Source: JAFGPS01 sp964628465 (GTDB lineage Bacteria > Planctomycetota > Phycisphaerae > Sedimentisphaerales > Anaerobacaceae). From it: DNA of 64,000 nt. Below, piece after piece: positions 34,223 to 42,931 of this stretch. The notes beneath the pieces were generated by a model, which was not told where the DNA came from, did not search any database, and saw only the letters and a program-made list of their open reading frames with translations. The stretch is from positions 1 to 64,000 of the forward strand of contig CAZVOA010000016.1 in NCBI GenBank assembly GCA_964628465.1, in the 5' to 3' direction. Within the stretch, counting starts at the first letter, position 1. Each line of letters starts with the position of its first letter. A program made the position numbers and the translations under genes.

Positions 34223-34438
34223 TTATTTTGCATCGCCGGATTTCGGTAAAGGCTCGTGTGCTTTTCTTCCGTAAACTTTCTCATAAGCCTTACAGGCCGG
34301 GCAAATACCTGATTCGAGTTTCTTAACAAACCAGAAGATAAGCCCTCTTTGTTTTACTCTCGCCTTTTTGCACATTGGGCATGACATACATTGAAGAGCT
34401 AACTTACGATCTTTTTCAGTGATTGATTCTGTTTGCAT
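34223..34438 (-). CDS. Small Cys-rich zinc-finger-like protein
   Basis: 71 residues from ATG 34438, preferred because AGGA lies six bases upstream; an ATG at 34456 would add six residues but lacks a site. Cys at 17, 20, 23, 46 and 49 form CxxCPMC and CPAC knuckles, which suggests one zinc site. Between the knuckles is RGLIFWFVKKLESG, which may be an amphipathic or membrane-touching helix. Family unknown. It is convergent with the PAS gene, with 15 bases between stops. Confidence 0.5.
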   Translation of the reverse strand: MQTESITEKDRKLALQCMSCPMCKKARVKQRGLIFWFVKKLESGICPACKAYEKVYGRKAHEPLPKSGDAK

Positions 34439-34483
34439 TTTCAATCCTGCTTTCAAAAATTATAAATTATTCTTTAGGAAAGT

Positions 34484-35422
34484 TTATTTTCTCAGCCACT
34501 CGACAAATTTTGCAAGACCATCACTTATTTTAGTCTTCGGGTCGTAGCCAAGTTCTTTCATAGCTTTACGTACATCAGCGTAAGTACAATCAACGTCACC
34601 GGGCTGCATTGGAAGATGTTCGATAATTGCTTTTTTACCGATAGCTTTTTCAATTTCGGTTACAAGATTTTTAACAGTAACCGGTCTTGATTCTCCGAGA
34701 TTGTAAATATTATAACCTTCGCATTTTTCAATAGCCGCCGTTATGCCGTCAATTATATCGTCAATGTATGTAAAATCCCGCATCATCGAACCGTCACCAT
34801 AAACTGGAATCGGTTTGCACTGCTCGATAAGCCTGGCGAATTTGTGAATCGCAAGGTCTGGTCTTTGACGAGGGCCATATACTGTAAAAAAACGAAGGCA
34901 TGTCATCTTTATTCCATAAAGATGATGGTATGTATGACAGAAAAGCTCCCCTGCTTTTTTGGTTGCTGCGTAGGGAGAAATAGGAAAATCGACATTATCA
35001 TCTTCCGAGAAAGGAACTTTTTTATTATTTCCGTAAACGCTGGAACTCGACGCGAAAATGAATTTTTTAACATCGAACTTTCTGGCCGCTTCCAGCATTA
35101 CCATTGTCCCAGTCATATTATTGTCACTATAGTAAACAGGTTCCTGTATGGAAGGCCGAACTCCAGCTCCGGCAGCCAGATGCACTATAGTATCGACATT
35201 GTCACCAACAACTTTTTCCACAACGTCAGGATTACGAATATCATCTTCTATAAGACTGAAATTATCATTCTTAAGACAGCCGCTTATATTGTCACGCTTG
35301 ATTTGCGGATTGTAAAAATCATTAAAATTATCGAGTCCAGTAACACTCCAGCCGTCAGCAAGCATACGCTCGCAAAGATGCGATCCTATAAATCCAGCGG
35401 CTCCAGTTATTAATACTTTCAT
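34484..35422 (-). CDS. NAD-dependent epimerase, probably UDP-glucuronate 4-epimerase
   Basis: 312 residues, an extended short-chain dehydrogenase. The NAD motif GAAGFIGSHLCERM is at residues 7-20. The catalytic Ser region is FASSSSVYG, and the YAATKKAGE motif gives Tyr and Lys. The RFFTVYGPRQRPDLA stretch is typical of the UDP-glucuronate 4-epimerase/GalE-like group. Since UDP-glucose dehydrogenase lies directly upstream, conversion of UDP-glucuronate to UDP-galacturonate is the likely reaction. UDP-GlcNAc epimerisation is an alternative. The last gene of the nucleotide-sugar operon. Confidence 0.85.
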   Translation of the reverse strand: MKVLITGAAGFIGSHLCERMLADGWSVTGLDNFNDFYNPQIKRDNISGCLKNDNFSLIEDDIRNPDVVEKVVGDNVDTIVHLAAGAGVRPSIQEPVYYSDNNMTGTMVMLEAARKFDVKKFIFASSSSVYGNNKKVPFSEDDNVDFPISPYAATKKAGELFCHTYHHLYGIKMTCLRFFTVYGPRQRPDLAIHKFARLIEQCKPIPVYGDGSMMRDFTYIDDIIDGITAAIEKCEGYNIYNLGESRPVTVKNLVTEIEKAIGKKAIIEHLPMQPGDVDCTYADVRKAMKELGYDPKTKISDGLAKFVEWLRK

Positions 35423-35450
35423 AATTTTTCTTGTTCTGCGTTCTCGACAC

Positions 35451-36770
35451 TCAGGACTCTATACTAACTGAAGGTCTTCCGACACTGTGATATTCAATTC
35501 CTGCCCTTTTGAGCATATCGGGATTATACAAATTTCTGCCGTCAAAAATAACGGGATTTTTCAGTTTCGATTTAATTGCCGCGAAATCAGGATTTCTGAA
35601 TTCCTGCCAGTCTGTGAAAATGACCAGTGCGTCCGCGTTATCAAGTGCATCATAACCATTCTGTGCGACTTCAATTTTATCCTTAAGAGCGACAAGAGCC
35701 GCGGGTCCTGCTTCAGGATCGTAGGCTTTTATATTATAACCATTATCAATAAATTTCTTAACACAATAAATTGCCGGCGACTCTCTTATATCATCTGTTC
35801 TGGCTTTAAAAGCAAGTCCCCACACGGCTAAAGAAACTTTGTCCTGCTTGCCGGCAAAATAACTCATAACACGATTCGCGAAACGTTCCTGTTGATTAAT
35901 ATTGACCTGTTGTACCGATTTGGTTAGTGTCATTTCAACATCATTTTGTGAGCCGGTATGAATAAGTGAACGAATATCTTTTGGGAAACACGAGCCGCCG
36001 TAGCCAACACCAGGGAATAAAAAAGAAGAGCCGATTCTCGAATCGCTCCCAAGACCTTTTCTGACATTTTCGATATCAGCGCCCAATTTTTCGCACAACA
36101 CTGAAATTTCATTCATAAAAGAAATTCTCGATGCAAGCATAGCGTTTGCGGCGTATTTTGCCATTTCAGCAGAGATTGTATCCATAAATAAAATTCTGCT
36201 GCTCTTTCTCATGAAAGGATTGTACAACTGATTCATAAGTTCTCTTACCGGAGGATTTGTAGTACCAATGATTATCCTGTCAGGACTCATGAAATCCTCT
36301 ACAGCAGCGCCTTCCTTGAGAAATTCAGGATTACTTACATAATCGAAAGGCACGGAAGTTTTAGAACGTATCAGGTCAGTGACTTTTTGAGCCGTTCCCG
36401 GAGGTACGGTGCTTTTTGTCGCAATAATTCTATAGTCTGTAAGGTGTTCCGCTATTTCCGAAGCGACAGACATAATCGCGGATAAATCGCATGAGCCATC
36501 GGGAGCCGATGGAGTACCAACCGCCATAAAAATAATAAGCGAATTATCTACGCCGTATTTCAGGTCTGTTGTAAAATGAAGCCTGTTGAGTTTTCTGTTA
36601 TGTTTTACTATTTCCGTTAAACCAGGCTCGTAAATCGGGATTACATCATTATTCAGGCCCGCAATTTTGCCAGGGTCATTATCGACGCAAATAACATTAT
36701 TTCCCGCTTCAGCCAGACACGCGGCTGTTACAAGACCTACATAACCAACACCTGTTACACAAACCTGCAT
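35451..36770 (-). CDS. ugd: UDP-glucose 6-dehydrogenase
   Basis: 439 residues. The NAD motif GVGYVGLVTAACLAEAGNNV is at residues 7-26. The central helix linking both domains includes the substrate-binding Lys region. The catalytic Cys lies in GVGYGGSCFPKD. The C-terminal UDP-binding domain has VWGLAFKARTDDIRESPA. It oxidises UDP-glucose to UDP-glucuronate, which feeds the downstream epimerase. A GGAG ribosome site lies eight bases before the ATG. It follows the NusG-like gene by 26 bases. Confidence 0.95.
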   Translation of the reverse strand: MQVCVTGVGYVGLVTAACLAEAGNNVICVDNDPGKIAGLNNDVIPIYEPGLTEIVKHNRKLNRLHFTTDLKYGVDNSLIIFMAVGTPSAPDGSCDLSAIMSVASEIAEHLTDYRIIATKSTVPPGTAQKVTDLIRSKTSVPFDYVSNPEFLKEGAAVEDFMSPDRIIIGTTNPPVRELMNQLYNPFMRKSSRILFMDTISAEMAKYAANAMLASRISFMNEISVLCEKLGADIENVRKGLGSDSRIGSSFLFPGVGYGGSCFPKDIRSLIHTGSQNDVEMTLTKSVQQVNINQQERFANRVMSYFAGKQDKVSLAVWGLAFKARTDDIRESPAIYCVKKFIDNGYNIKAYDPEAGPAALVALKDKIEVAQNGYDALDNADALVIFTDWQEFRNPDFAAIKSKLKNPVIFDGRNLYNPDMLKRAGIEYHSVGRPSVSIES

Positions 36771-36796
36771 TCCATATTCTCCATTTTAACAATATC

Positions 36797-37345
36797 TTAT
36801 TCGACCGGCTCAATCATATCGATTTCAATTTCCACACTTGCCGCCTGGCCGAGAATATCTACCTGCAGCACAAGTCTGGTCTGACCTTTTATATTGACTA
36901 TAATTCCCTGGATTCCAAGTAATGGGCCGGCTATTATTCGGCACTTTTGTCCTTTTTTGAGATATTTGTGCGGTATTAGAGTTTCACCTGTACGCAGAAC
37001 ACGCTCAATCTGTACCAAATCATCAATAAATTTTTGCTGATCCGCAACTTCAATGAGATTCGCAATCCGGTTTGTTTTTAGAATTTCGATTCGCTGTACT
37101 TCGTAGCCGCAAAAAAAAATGTAGCCGCTGAATAATGGTAAAAGTGATTTTATCGTTCTTCTGCTCTTGCGACGTACATTCCATGTCATCGGAAGAAAAT
37201 AATTGATGTCCCTGTTCACCATATCGTGAGCAAGAGCTTTTTCGTTCCTGCTTTTCGTATGAGCAACCCACCACTTACCTTCGAAATCGGTAATCGCCCT
37301 TTCAGGCGGCCATATTATTGGAGGATTTTCACTTGCGTTAAACAA
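36797..37345 (-). CDS. NusG-like specialised antiterminator (RfaH/UpxY/LoaP type)
   Basis: 182 residues. A NusG N-terminal domain begins at about residue 22 (KWWVAHTKSRNEKALAHDM), with the LPLFSGYIFF segment typical of RfaH/UpxY paralogues. A C-terminal KOW domain at about residue 128 carries KGQKCRIIAGPLLGIQGIIV. Such paralogues keep RNA polymerase running through long polysaccharide operons. It is embedded in one here, between the aminotransferase and ugd. The start is TTG at 37345 with AGGA about ten bases upstream. No housekeeping context (secE, rplK) exists, which supports the specialised role. Confidence 0.88.
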   Translation of the reverse strand: MFNASENPPIIWPPERAITDFEGKWWVAHTKSRNEKALAHDMVNRDINYFLPMTWNVRRKSRRTIKSLLPLFSGYIFFCGYEVQRIEILKTNRIANLIEVADQQKFIDDLVQIERVLRTGETLIPHKYLKKGQKCRIIAGPLLGIQGIIVNIKGQTRLVLQVDILGQAASVEIEIDMIEPVE

Positions 37346-37360
37346 TTTTCACTTTTCCTG

Positions 37361-38464
37361 TCAGCTATTATAAAATTTAAGTATAGTTTGAGCGACAAAT
37401 TCAATTTGTTCGTTCGTCAATTCAGAATATATCGGCAAAGAAAGCACCTGTTCACAAATTTTCTCAGTTACCGGTAAATCGCCCTGCTTATACCTAAGGT
37501 CACTGAAACATTTCTGCAAATGCAGCGGCTTCGGGTAAAATATCGCCGAACCAATTTTATTGTCCGAAAGGAATTTGTTCAAATCATCCCTTTTCGGAGC
37601 CGCTATCGTGTATTGATGATAAATACAAACGTTACCTTCGTCGATTTTCGGAGTTTTAACAATTGAATTACCTAACAAATTATCATATAAAACCGCATTT
37701 TGCCTGCGTTTTTCGTTCCATTTGTCGAGATACTTGAGTTTAACTAAAAGAACAGCGGCCTGTATGCTGTCGAGGCGGAAATTGCCGCCAATCATATTAT
37801 AATAATATCTTGGCTTCTGACCATGATCACGCAAGGATTTGAGTTTTTCTGCTATTGCATCATCATTCGTTGTAACGAGGCCGCCATCGCCAAAAGCACC
37901 AAGATTTTTTGTAGGATAGAACGAAAAACAGCCGTAAGAACCGAAATTGCCACAGTTTATGCCATTTGCACTTGCCCCGATAGCTTGTGCGGCGTCTTCT
38001 ATAATCACGAGATTATGGCGAGTGGCGATTTTTGTAATCTCTTTCATTTTCGCGGCCTGACCATACAAATGAACAGGAATAATCGCACGAGTTTTTTCTG
38101 TTATTTTCTCTTCGATACAGGACGGGTCAATATTATATGTATCCGGCTCGATATCTACAAAGACCGGTTTTGCACCAAGCCTGTAAATTGAACCGGCTGT
38201 TGCGAAAAATGAAAACGCGGTCGTAATTACCTCATCGCCGGGCTTGATATCAGCAGCCATCAAGCTAACTAATAAAGCATCTGTCCCGCTCGATACACCA
38301 ATGGCGTATTTGCAGCCGATATATTTTGCTATTTTCTCTTCAAATTCTGTAACCCACGGGCCCAGAGCGAAATATTGACTATCACAAACATCACTTATTT
38401 CCGGAAGAATCTCTTCCTTGATTGTCGCGTATTGCGCCTTCAAATCCAATAGCGGAACCTGCAT
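37361..38464 (-). CDS. DegT/DnrJ/EryC1/StrS-type sugar aminotransferase
   Basis: 367 residues from ATG 38464, which has GGAG six bases upstream and gives the family N-terminus MQVPLLDLKAQY; an upstream frame to 38503 would add thirteen non-conserved residues. PLP-enzyme features are GVSSGTDALLVSLMA, the EDAAQAIGA segment with the PLP-contacting Asp, and the Schiff-base Lys in SFYPTKNLGAFGDGG. It transfers an amino group to a keto-sugar nucleotide, probably for a surface polysaccharide. First gene of the operon, behind a structured leader. Confidence 0.9.
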   Translation of the reverse strand: MQVPLLDLKAQYATIKEEILPEISDVCDSQYFALGPWVTEFEEKIAKYIGCKYAIGVSSGTDALLVSLMAADIKPGDEVITTAFSFFATAGSIYRLGAKPVFVDIEPDTYNIDPSCIEEKITEKTRAIIPVHLYGQAAKMKEITKIATRHNLVIIEDAAQAIGASANGINCGNFGSYGCFSFYPTKNLGAFGDGGLVTTNDDAIAEKLKSLRDHGQKPRYYYNMIGGNFRLDSIQAAVLLVKLKYLDKWNEKRRQNAVLYDNLLGNSIVKTPKIDEGNVCIYHQYTIAAPKRDDLNKFLSDNKIGSAIFYPKPLHLQKCFSDLRYKQGDLPVTEKICEQVLSLPIYSELTNEQIEFVAQTILKFYNS

Positions 38465-38490
38465 ATAAACTCCATTTCTGCAATTTTGTT

Positions 38491-38542
38491 CCCTGAACCA
38501 CATAGGATTCAGGGTAGTGTGTACCCAACGTGGTTCACACTA
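38491..38542 (-). promoter_or_regulatory. Structured leader with alternative hairpins
   Basis: Three inverted repeats overlap just before the aminotransferase. Hairpin A is TAGTGTG (38515-38521) with CACACTA (38536-38542). Hairpin B is CCCTGAA (38491-38497) with TTCAGGG (38508-38514). The alternative pairing is TGAACCAC (38494-38501) with GTGGTTCA (38530-38537). It uses parts of A and B and excludes both. No T run follows, so it is not a simple terminator. It could also be a dispersed repeat. Confidence 0.5.
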
Positions 38543-38692
38543 AATTCGTTTCCAAACCCGACAGTTTAGGATTATTATCGCAAATTGTCAAAGAAATTGG
38601 GAAAATGTTTGCTGGTTTTATGGGTTCCAATCCGAAATAAATATTGACGAATAATTAATTAAACGCTAAAAATGGGCTGAATTTCTAATTTT

Positions 38693-39673
38693 ATGAAAAA
38701 AGATAACTTCAACATTCTGTTTTCCTGCGTCGGCAGGCGTGTATCTTTACTTGAGAGTTTTCGCAAAGCCGCAAAAGAGCTGAAAATCCAGTCACAATTA
38801 ATTGGAACGGATATAACAAATCTAAGTCCGGCCTTGCAGTTATGCGACCAGAAATTTATTGTCCAGCCCATAAATCATCCCGGCTACATCAAGCAACTGC
38901 TTGCTATAGTAGAAAATAACAAGGTAAAATTACTCATTCCAACTATTGATACGGAATTAAAACTTTTAGCGGAAAACAAAAAGAAATTCGCCGCCCTGGG
39001 ATGTCATGTTCTTGTTTCGTCAGAAGAAGTTATCGATATTTGCATGGACAAGAAAGAGACTTATCGCTTTTTGATTAAACACGGCTTCGAGAGTCCGGTT
39101 ACAATGACCGCAGGTGCGGCGTTATCAAAAAGCAATCTCAAATGGCCGTATTTACTGAAACCGTGGGACGGCTCGGCCGGGAAAAATATTCATTTGGTTA
39201 AAAATCTTGATGAATTGAAATTCTTCGCCAGAAAAACGAAAAATGCTATTTGCCAGGAATATATCGAAGGCGATGAATATACCTGCGATGTTTATGTTGA
39301 TTTTGAAAAAATAGTTCGATGTGTTGTTCCGAGAAAGCGACTTGAAGTAAGAGCAGGCGAAGTAAGCAAAAGCCAGATTGTGAAAAATCCAGACATTATG
39401 AATCAGGCCGCAAAATTAGCCGAAGTTCTCACAGCCGGACCCGGCGTTATCACAATACAATTATTTTTGACAAAAAATAATAAGCTAATATTTACAGAAA
39501 TAAATCCCCGTTTTGGCGGCGGAGCACCACTATCTATAAAAGCCGGGGCAAATTTCCCAAAATGGATTTTGCAGGAACTTCTTAAACAGGAACCAGAAAT
39601 CAAATTCGATAATTTCAAAGACGGCTTAACTATGCTGAGATACGATAGTGAAGTCTGGATTGAGAAACAATAA
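38693..39673 (+). CDS. ATP-grasp domain protein, PylC/carbamoyl-phosphate-synthase-like
   Basis: 326 residues. The N-terminal Rossmann-like preATP-grasp domain (1-110) contains ILFSCVGRRVSLLESF and IPTIDTEL. The ATP-grasp fold follows with YLLKPWDGSAGKNIHLV (ATP-binding Lys and glycine loop), CQEYIEGDEYTCDVYVD and the metal-binding FTEINPRFGGGAPLSI. Such enzymes join a carboxylate to an amine through an acyl-phosphate. The substrate is unknown; relatives modify sugars or amino acids in polysaccharide and natural-product loci. It is divergent from the nucleotide-sugar operon across a 228-base gap. Confidence 0.85.
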   Translation: MKKDNFNILFSCVGRRVSLLESFRKAAKELKIQSQLIGTDITNLSPALQLCDQKFIVQPINHPGYIKQLLAIVENNKVKLLIPTIDTELKLLAENKKKFAALGCHVLVSSEEVIDICMDKKETYRFLIKHGFESPVTMTAGAALSKSNLKWPYLLKPWDGSAGKNIHLVKNLDELKFFARKTKNAICQEYIEGDEYTCDVYVDFEKIVRCVVPRKRLEVRAGEVSKSQIVKNPDIMNQAAKLAEVLTAGPGVITIQLFLTKNNKLIFTEINPRFGGGAPLSIKAGANFPKWILQELLKQEPEIKFDNFKDGLTMLRYDSEVWIEKQ

Positions 39674-39695
39674 ACCACAATAGAGTTTTTTTCAT

Positions 39696-40181
39696 TTAGT
39701 TTCCAATTTTTTCTTTTTCTTTCAACAGTAGAATTTCTGGCGATTCTGCATCATAGATTTTCCATTTGATACGATATAATCCTTCTTCTTTATACAATTC
39801 AAAAAGTTCCATAGTATCTAAATACCAAGTTTTACTTTCTGAAGGTTTTATAACCACTTCTTTTATCATACTGTCTCCTGAAAGACTTCTTGGCCGTTTC
39901 GCATTCGGCTCTAAAACCTCTAAACTATTTGGGTAATCCCAAAATTCAGGGACAGGAATATCAATTTTGCTGTTATTTTTTGCTATAAAGGCTAATCTTG
40001 GTGAAGTTTCTTTATTAGAAACTACTAATGCAATGCTTAATTGTAAATCTTGTAACGCTTTTCGTAATTCTGATATACCAGTATCTTTTTTCTTTGAGTT
40101 GTTAGAACAACCTGCACTTATCAGAATCAGTATTAAAATTATAAAAAGGCAATGAATGATTTTATTAATCCGCGAAATCAT
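39696..40181 (-). CDS. Putative lipoprotein
   Basis: 161 residues. The signal peptide runs through about residue 24 with lipobox ISAGC, so Cys25 is the probable lipidation site. The mature protein has a charged start, then beta-rich stretches with a SIALVVSNKETSPRLAFIAKN pattern that could be an immunoglobulin-like or DUF-type beta sandwich. AAGGAG precedes the ATG by about ten bases. Function not recognised. Confidence 0.65.
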   Translation of the reverse strand: MISRINKIIHCLFIILILILISAGCSNNSKKKDTGISELRKALQDLQLSIALVVSNKETSPRLAFIAKNNSKIDIPVPEFWDYPNSLEVLEPNAKRPRSLSGDSMIKEVVIKPSESKTWYLDTMELFELYKEEGLYRIKWKIYDAESPEILLLKEKEKIGN

Positions 40182-40308
40182 AAATTAACGCTCCTTCTTG
40201 TTTGTCAATTATTTAAATCTCATGTGAAATTTGCAAAATCACTTTATACCGCACAATAAAAATTAAACTAACAAAATACACTTGAAACGTCAAATATATA
40301 ATTAATAT

Positions 40309-41283
40309 TTATTTTTGTCTGTTTGAGAATTGCCGCAGAGCGGAAAGAAATTCGGTAGGAACAGCATATCCAAGATTTTCTATCTTATGAACATCATTCC
40401 ATGCTTTGTCATAATCGCCGAGAGCGAAATAAACAAGCAATCGTCCAAAATGCGCTTGGGTATGTTTTGAGTCGATTTCTATTACTTTCGTAAAATCTGA
40501 TATTGCCTTTTCGTACTCATTTTTTGCAAGGTATATCTGTCCGCGATTGAAATAGCCTTCAGTAGATTGAGGCGATATTTCAGTAACTTTCGTAAAATCT
40601 GAAATCGCTTTTTCTATGTGTCCCAAAGCATTATAAACAAGTCCCCTGTTATAATAAGCGTCAGAAAAAGCTGCGTCCCTGTTTATTGCTCTTGTAAATT
40701 CTGAAATTGCGTCTTCAAATTGGCTTTGTTTTGCGGCTGTTATTCCGCGATTATTATAATATTCAGCATTCCTTGAAATATTATTGATTTCTTCTCTCCA
40801 GCCAAGAAGTTTGTCCTGCCAGTTCGTTTCTAAGCCGCTGATTGATTGCTCGAACTGACTCTGCCAATCCTTGAATTTTAACAAAAGCGAATCTTTCATT
40901 GCTGTCTCGAAAACTTCACCAGATGCAATGTAACCTAATCGTTGTAAAACTTCACAACTTTTAGGATACTTTATTTTCGCTGTAACATAAGGCATCGATT
41001 TAATCATATGCACATCAACAACCGTCTCTTTGAAACCGAATGATTTTTTGAACGCTAAACCAACAGGAAAACTCGTCCTGGTTCTTGCGCCTATTATTAT
41101 ATGTAAAAAACCCAAGGCAATAATCAGTATAATTCCGCCAATATATAAATTTACGGAAGTTTTTTGGTGCCATTTTTTAGGCAGATTACTTTTGTGCTGT
41201 ATGTTCGGCGTGCCGCAAAATGGGCATTCTTTTATCTTAATACTGTATAATTTCCCGCACTTAATGCATTCTGTCGATTTCAT
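40309..41283 (-). CDS. Zinc-ribbon, membrane-anchored TPR protein
   Basis: 324 residues. Cys6, Cys9, Cys20 and Cys23 (CIKC, CPFC) form a short N-terminal zinc ribbon. One membrane segment follows at about residues 44-64. The C-terminal third carries three to four tetratricopeptide repeats (residues about 170-290; e.g. AYYNRGLVYNALGHIEKAI), so the protein probably displays a binding scaffold outside the membrane. The ribbon has exactly the same Cys spacing as the small protein at 49066. A role in envelope assembly is a guess. Confidence 0.7.
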   Translation of the reverse strand: MKSTECIKCGKLYSIKIKECPFCGTPNIQHKSNLPKKWHQKTSVNLYIGGIILIIALGFLHIIIGARTRTSFPVGLAFKKSFGFKETVVDVHMIKSMPYVTAKIKYPKSCEVLQRLGYIASGEVFETAMKDSLLLKFKDWQSQFEQSISGLETNWQDKLLGWREEINNISRNAEYYNNRGITAAKQSQFEDAISEFTRAINRDAAFSDAYYNRGLVYNALGHIEKAISDFTKVTEISPQSTEGYFNRGQIYLAKNEYEKAISDFTKVIEIDSKHTQAHFGRLLVYFALGDYDKAWNDVHKIENLGYAVPTEFLSALRQFSNRQK

Positions 41284-41311
41284 TTTACTATATTAAAACA
41301 AGATTATGAAA

Positions 41312-42904
41312 CTACTCTTTCTTTTCAACTTTAAAAAGAACTCTTTCTGATTTGATTTTGTAACGTCCATCAAGTAAAAAATCGGGGCAATAACCTTTAA
41401 TGTTCGATACAACATATATATTTCCATGAGCGAACAATTCATCAATAGTTTTCTCGCTGAACTGAGGCACCCCTTCTGTTGAGCCAATACTGGAAATTAT
41501 TTTAATATCATTCTTTTTACTGAATTTGTGTAATTCATGTACAAGCAGCAGAGGCCCTGCCGTAGTACTGTCCGCGTAAATTATTGCCGGTAACTCTACT
41601 GTTATTAAAGCCTGAATCGCGAACTGTTCCGCACTGTTAGGATTGACTTCTTTCTTAAAATCCATTTTCCATGGATGAAGAAAATACTCAGCATCATTGC
41701 GGTAAGGAATTACTCTGCCGCTGCCAATTTTCATATTCAGTCCCGCCGCGATTTCTGGTGCTTTGAAATATACAGGGACCACAACGAGGCAAAATATAGC
41801 GAACAAAACAGTATGAGCGCCATTACTTTTCATAAAATAACTGAAAACACCTACGCCGATAAATATCGATAACATGCAGTAGAAAGGAATAAAAAACGCG
41901 TATCTGTCAGGAACTGTATATCGAAACGCGAATACTAAATACAAAACTGTTAAAGCAATTATAATAAACGCAAACCATTTTTTGGGAGATATTTTGAATA
42001 TATACCATGCACCTACAAAGATAAATAATATGTTCGGAGTAGGAAAATTCAGTATAAGATATAAGAAATTATCCTTAATTACCGGCAAAGTAACCGAAGT
42101 ATTCAGCACGGCGTTTTTCCATTTGTCACCGAACATAGCGGACGAAAGAGTCGCGGCGATATTGTGTGTCTCAATAATATTTTTCACAATCAGATATTCG
42201 TAAGGAATTGCCCCAATCATCCATAAAAGCGCCATTGTGAAAACATGCCGCACTTTTATCTGTTTTTTTATAACCAATACAATTATAAAAACAAAATAGC
42301 AGATAAAAGCTATTGAAGCCATCATATGATTAGCAATCGCAAGCCCGTTTATAAACGCGAGCAAATATAAATACTTATTTTGCGAAGTTCTTGCGTACAG
42401 TAATAATATTACTAATTCCAATAACAATAACGCTATCATTAATCCATATGTTTCAGGCATCGTCGAATGCTGCCAGAATGTATGTGACAGAGCATAAGTC
42501 GCGGCCCCAAGCAATGCGGGATATGTTTCACCCAGCCATAATCTCAAAAGTAAAAAAAGATTCGCGATTGCAAATGCGGAAATCACAGCATTAGCGCAAT
42601 TTATTCGATAGGCAAACTCGTCTATCTTTATATACTTGAATGGTATCATTATAAGATAATAGAGCGGATGAGAAAGCGCAAGGCCGAGCTTCCCTTCTAT
42701 ATCATTATGTAAGACTCTGTATTGGATTACACCTGAATCCTGCCATAAAATTCCTGGCGCGCATGTAAGAATATAAAGAGAGGCCGCCGCAAAAAAAACA
42801 AAAAAATAGTCTTTTACCGCAAAAGGCGTCTTTGGGATAAATATGTTTGAATTGTGAATATACGAGGGTGCTTCAATATTTTTTACTCTAATTCCAAGGT
42901 TCAT
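41312..42904 (-). CDS. Polytopic DUF2723-like membrane glycosyltransferase
   Basis: 530 residues from ATG 42904; a GTG two codons upstream is the alternative. About eleven membrane spans are arranged as in protein O-mannosyltransferase-like (GT-C fold) enzymes. The early loop after span 1 has the family acidic pattern CAPGILWQDSGVIQY, followed by LSHPLYYLIMIPF and LSHTFWQHSTMPETYGLM, typical of DUF2723. These are thought to transfer sugars from polyprenyl phosphates to proteins or lipids. A soluble C-terminal domain follows the last span. It precedes the TPR gene by 28 bases, possibly in an operon with manA. Confidence 0.75.
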   Translation of the reverse strand: MNLGIRVKNIEAPSYIHNSNIFIPKTPFAVKDYFFVFFAAASLYILTCAPGILWQDSGVIQYRVLHNDIEGKLGLALSHPLYYLIMIPFKYIKIDEFAYRINCANAVISAFAIANLFLLLRLWLGETYPALLGAATYALSHTFWQHSTMPETYGLMIALLLLELVILLLYARTSQNKYLYLLAFINGLAIANHMMASIAFICYFVFIIVLVIKKQIKVRHVFTMALLWMIGAIPYEYLIVKNIIETHNIAATLSSAMFGDKWKNAVLNTSVTLPVIKDNFLYLILNFPTPNILFIFVGAWYIFKISPKKWFAFIIIALTVLYLVFAFRYTVPDRYAFFIPFYCMLSIFIGVGVFSYFMKSNGAHTVLFAIFCLVVVPVYFKAPEIAAGLNMKIGSGRVIPYRNDAEYFLHPWKMDFKKEVNPNSAEQFAIQALITVELPAIIYADSTTAGPLLLVHELHKFSKKNDIKIISSIGSTEGVPQFSEKTIDELFAHGNIYVVSNIKGYCPDFLLDGRYKIKSERVLFKVEKKE

Positions 42905-42931
42905 TTTCACACTATTTTAATAAGAGTCATT

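Noticed and set aside
34844..35413. A 189-codon plus-strand frame within the epimerase gene
   Set aside because: It lies antisense to a clear short-chain dehydrogenase and has no recognisable features.
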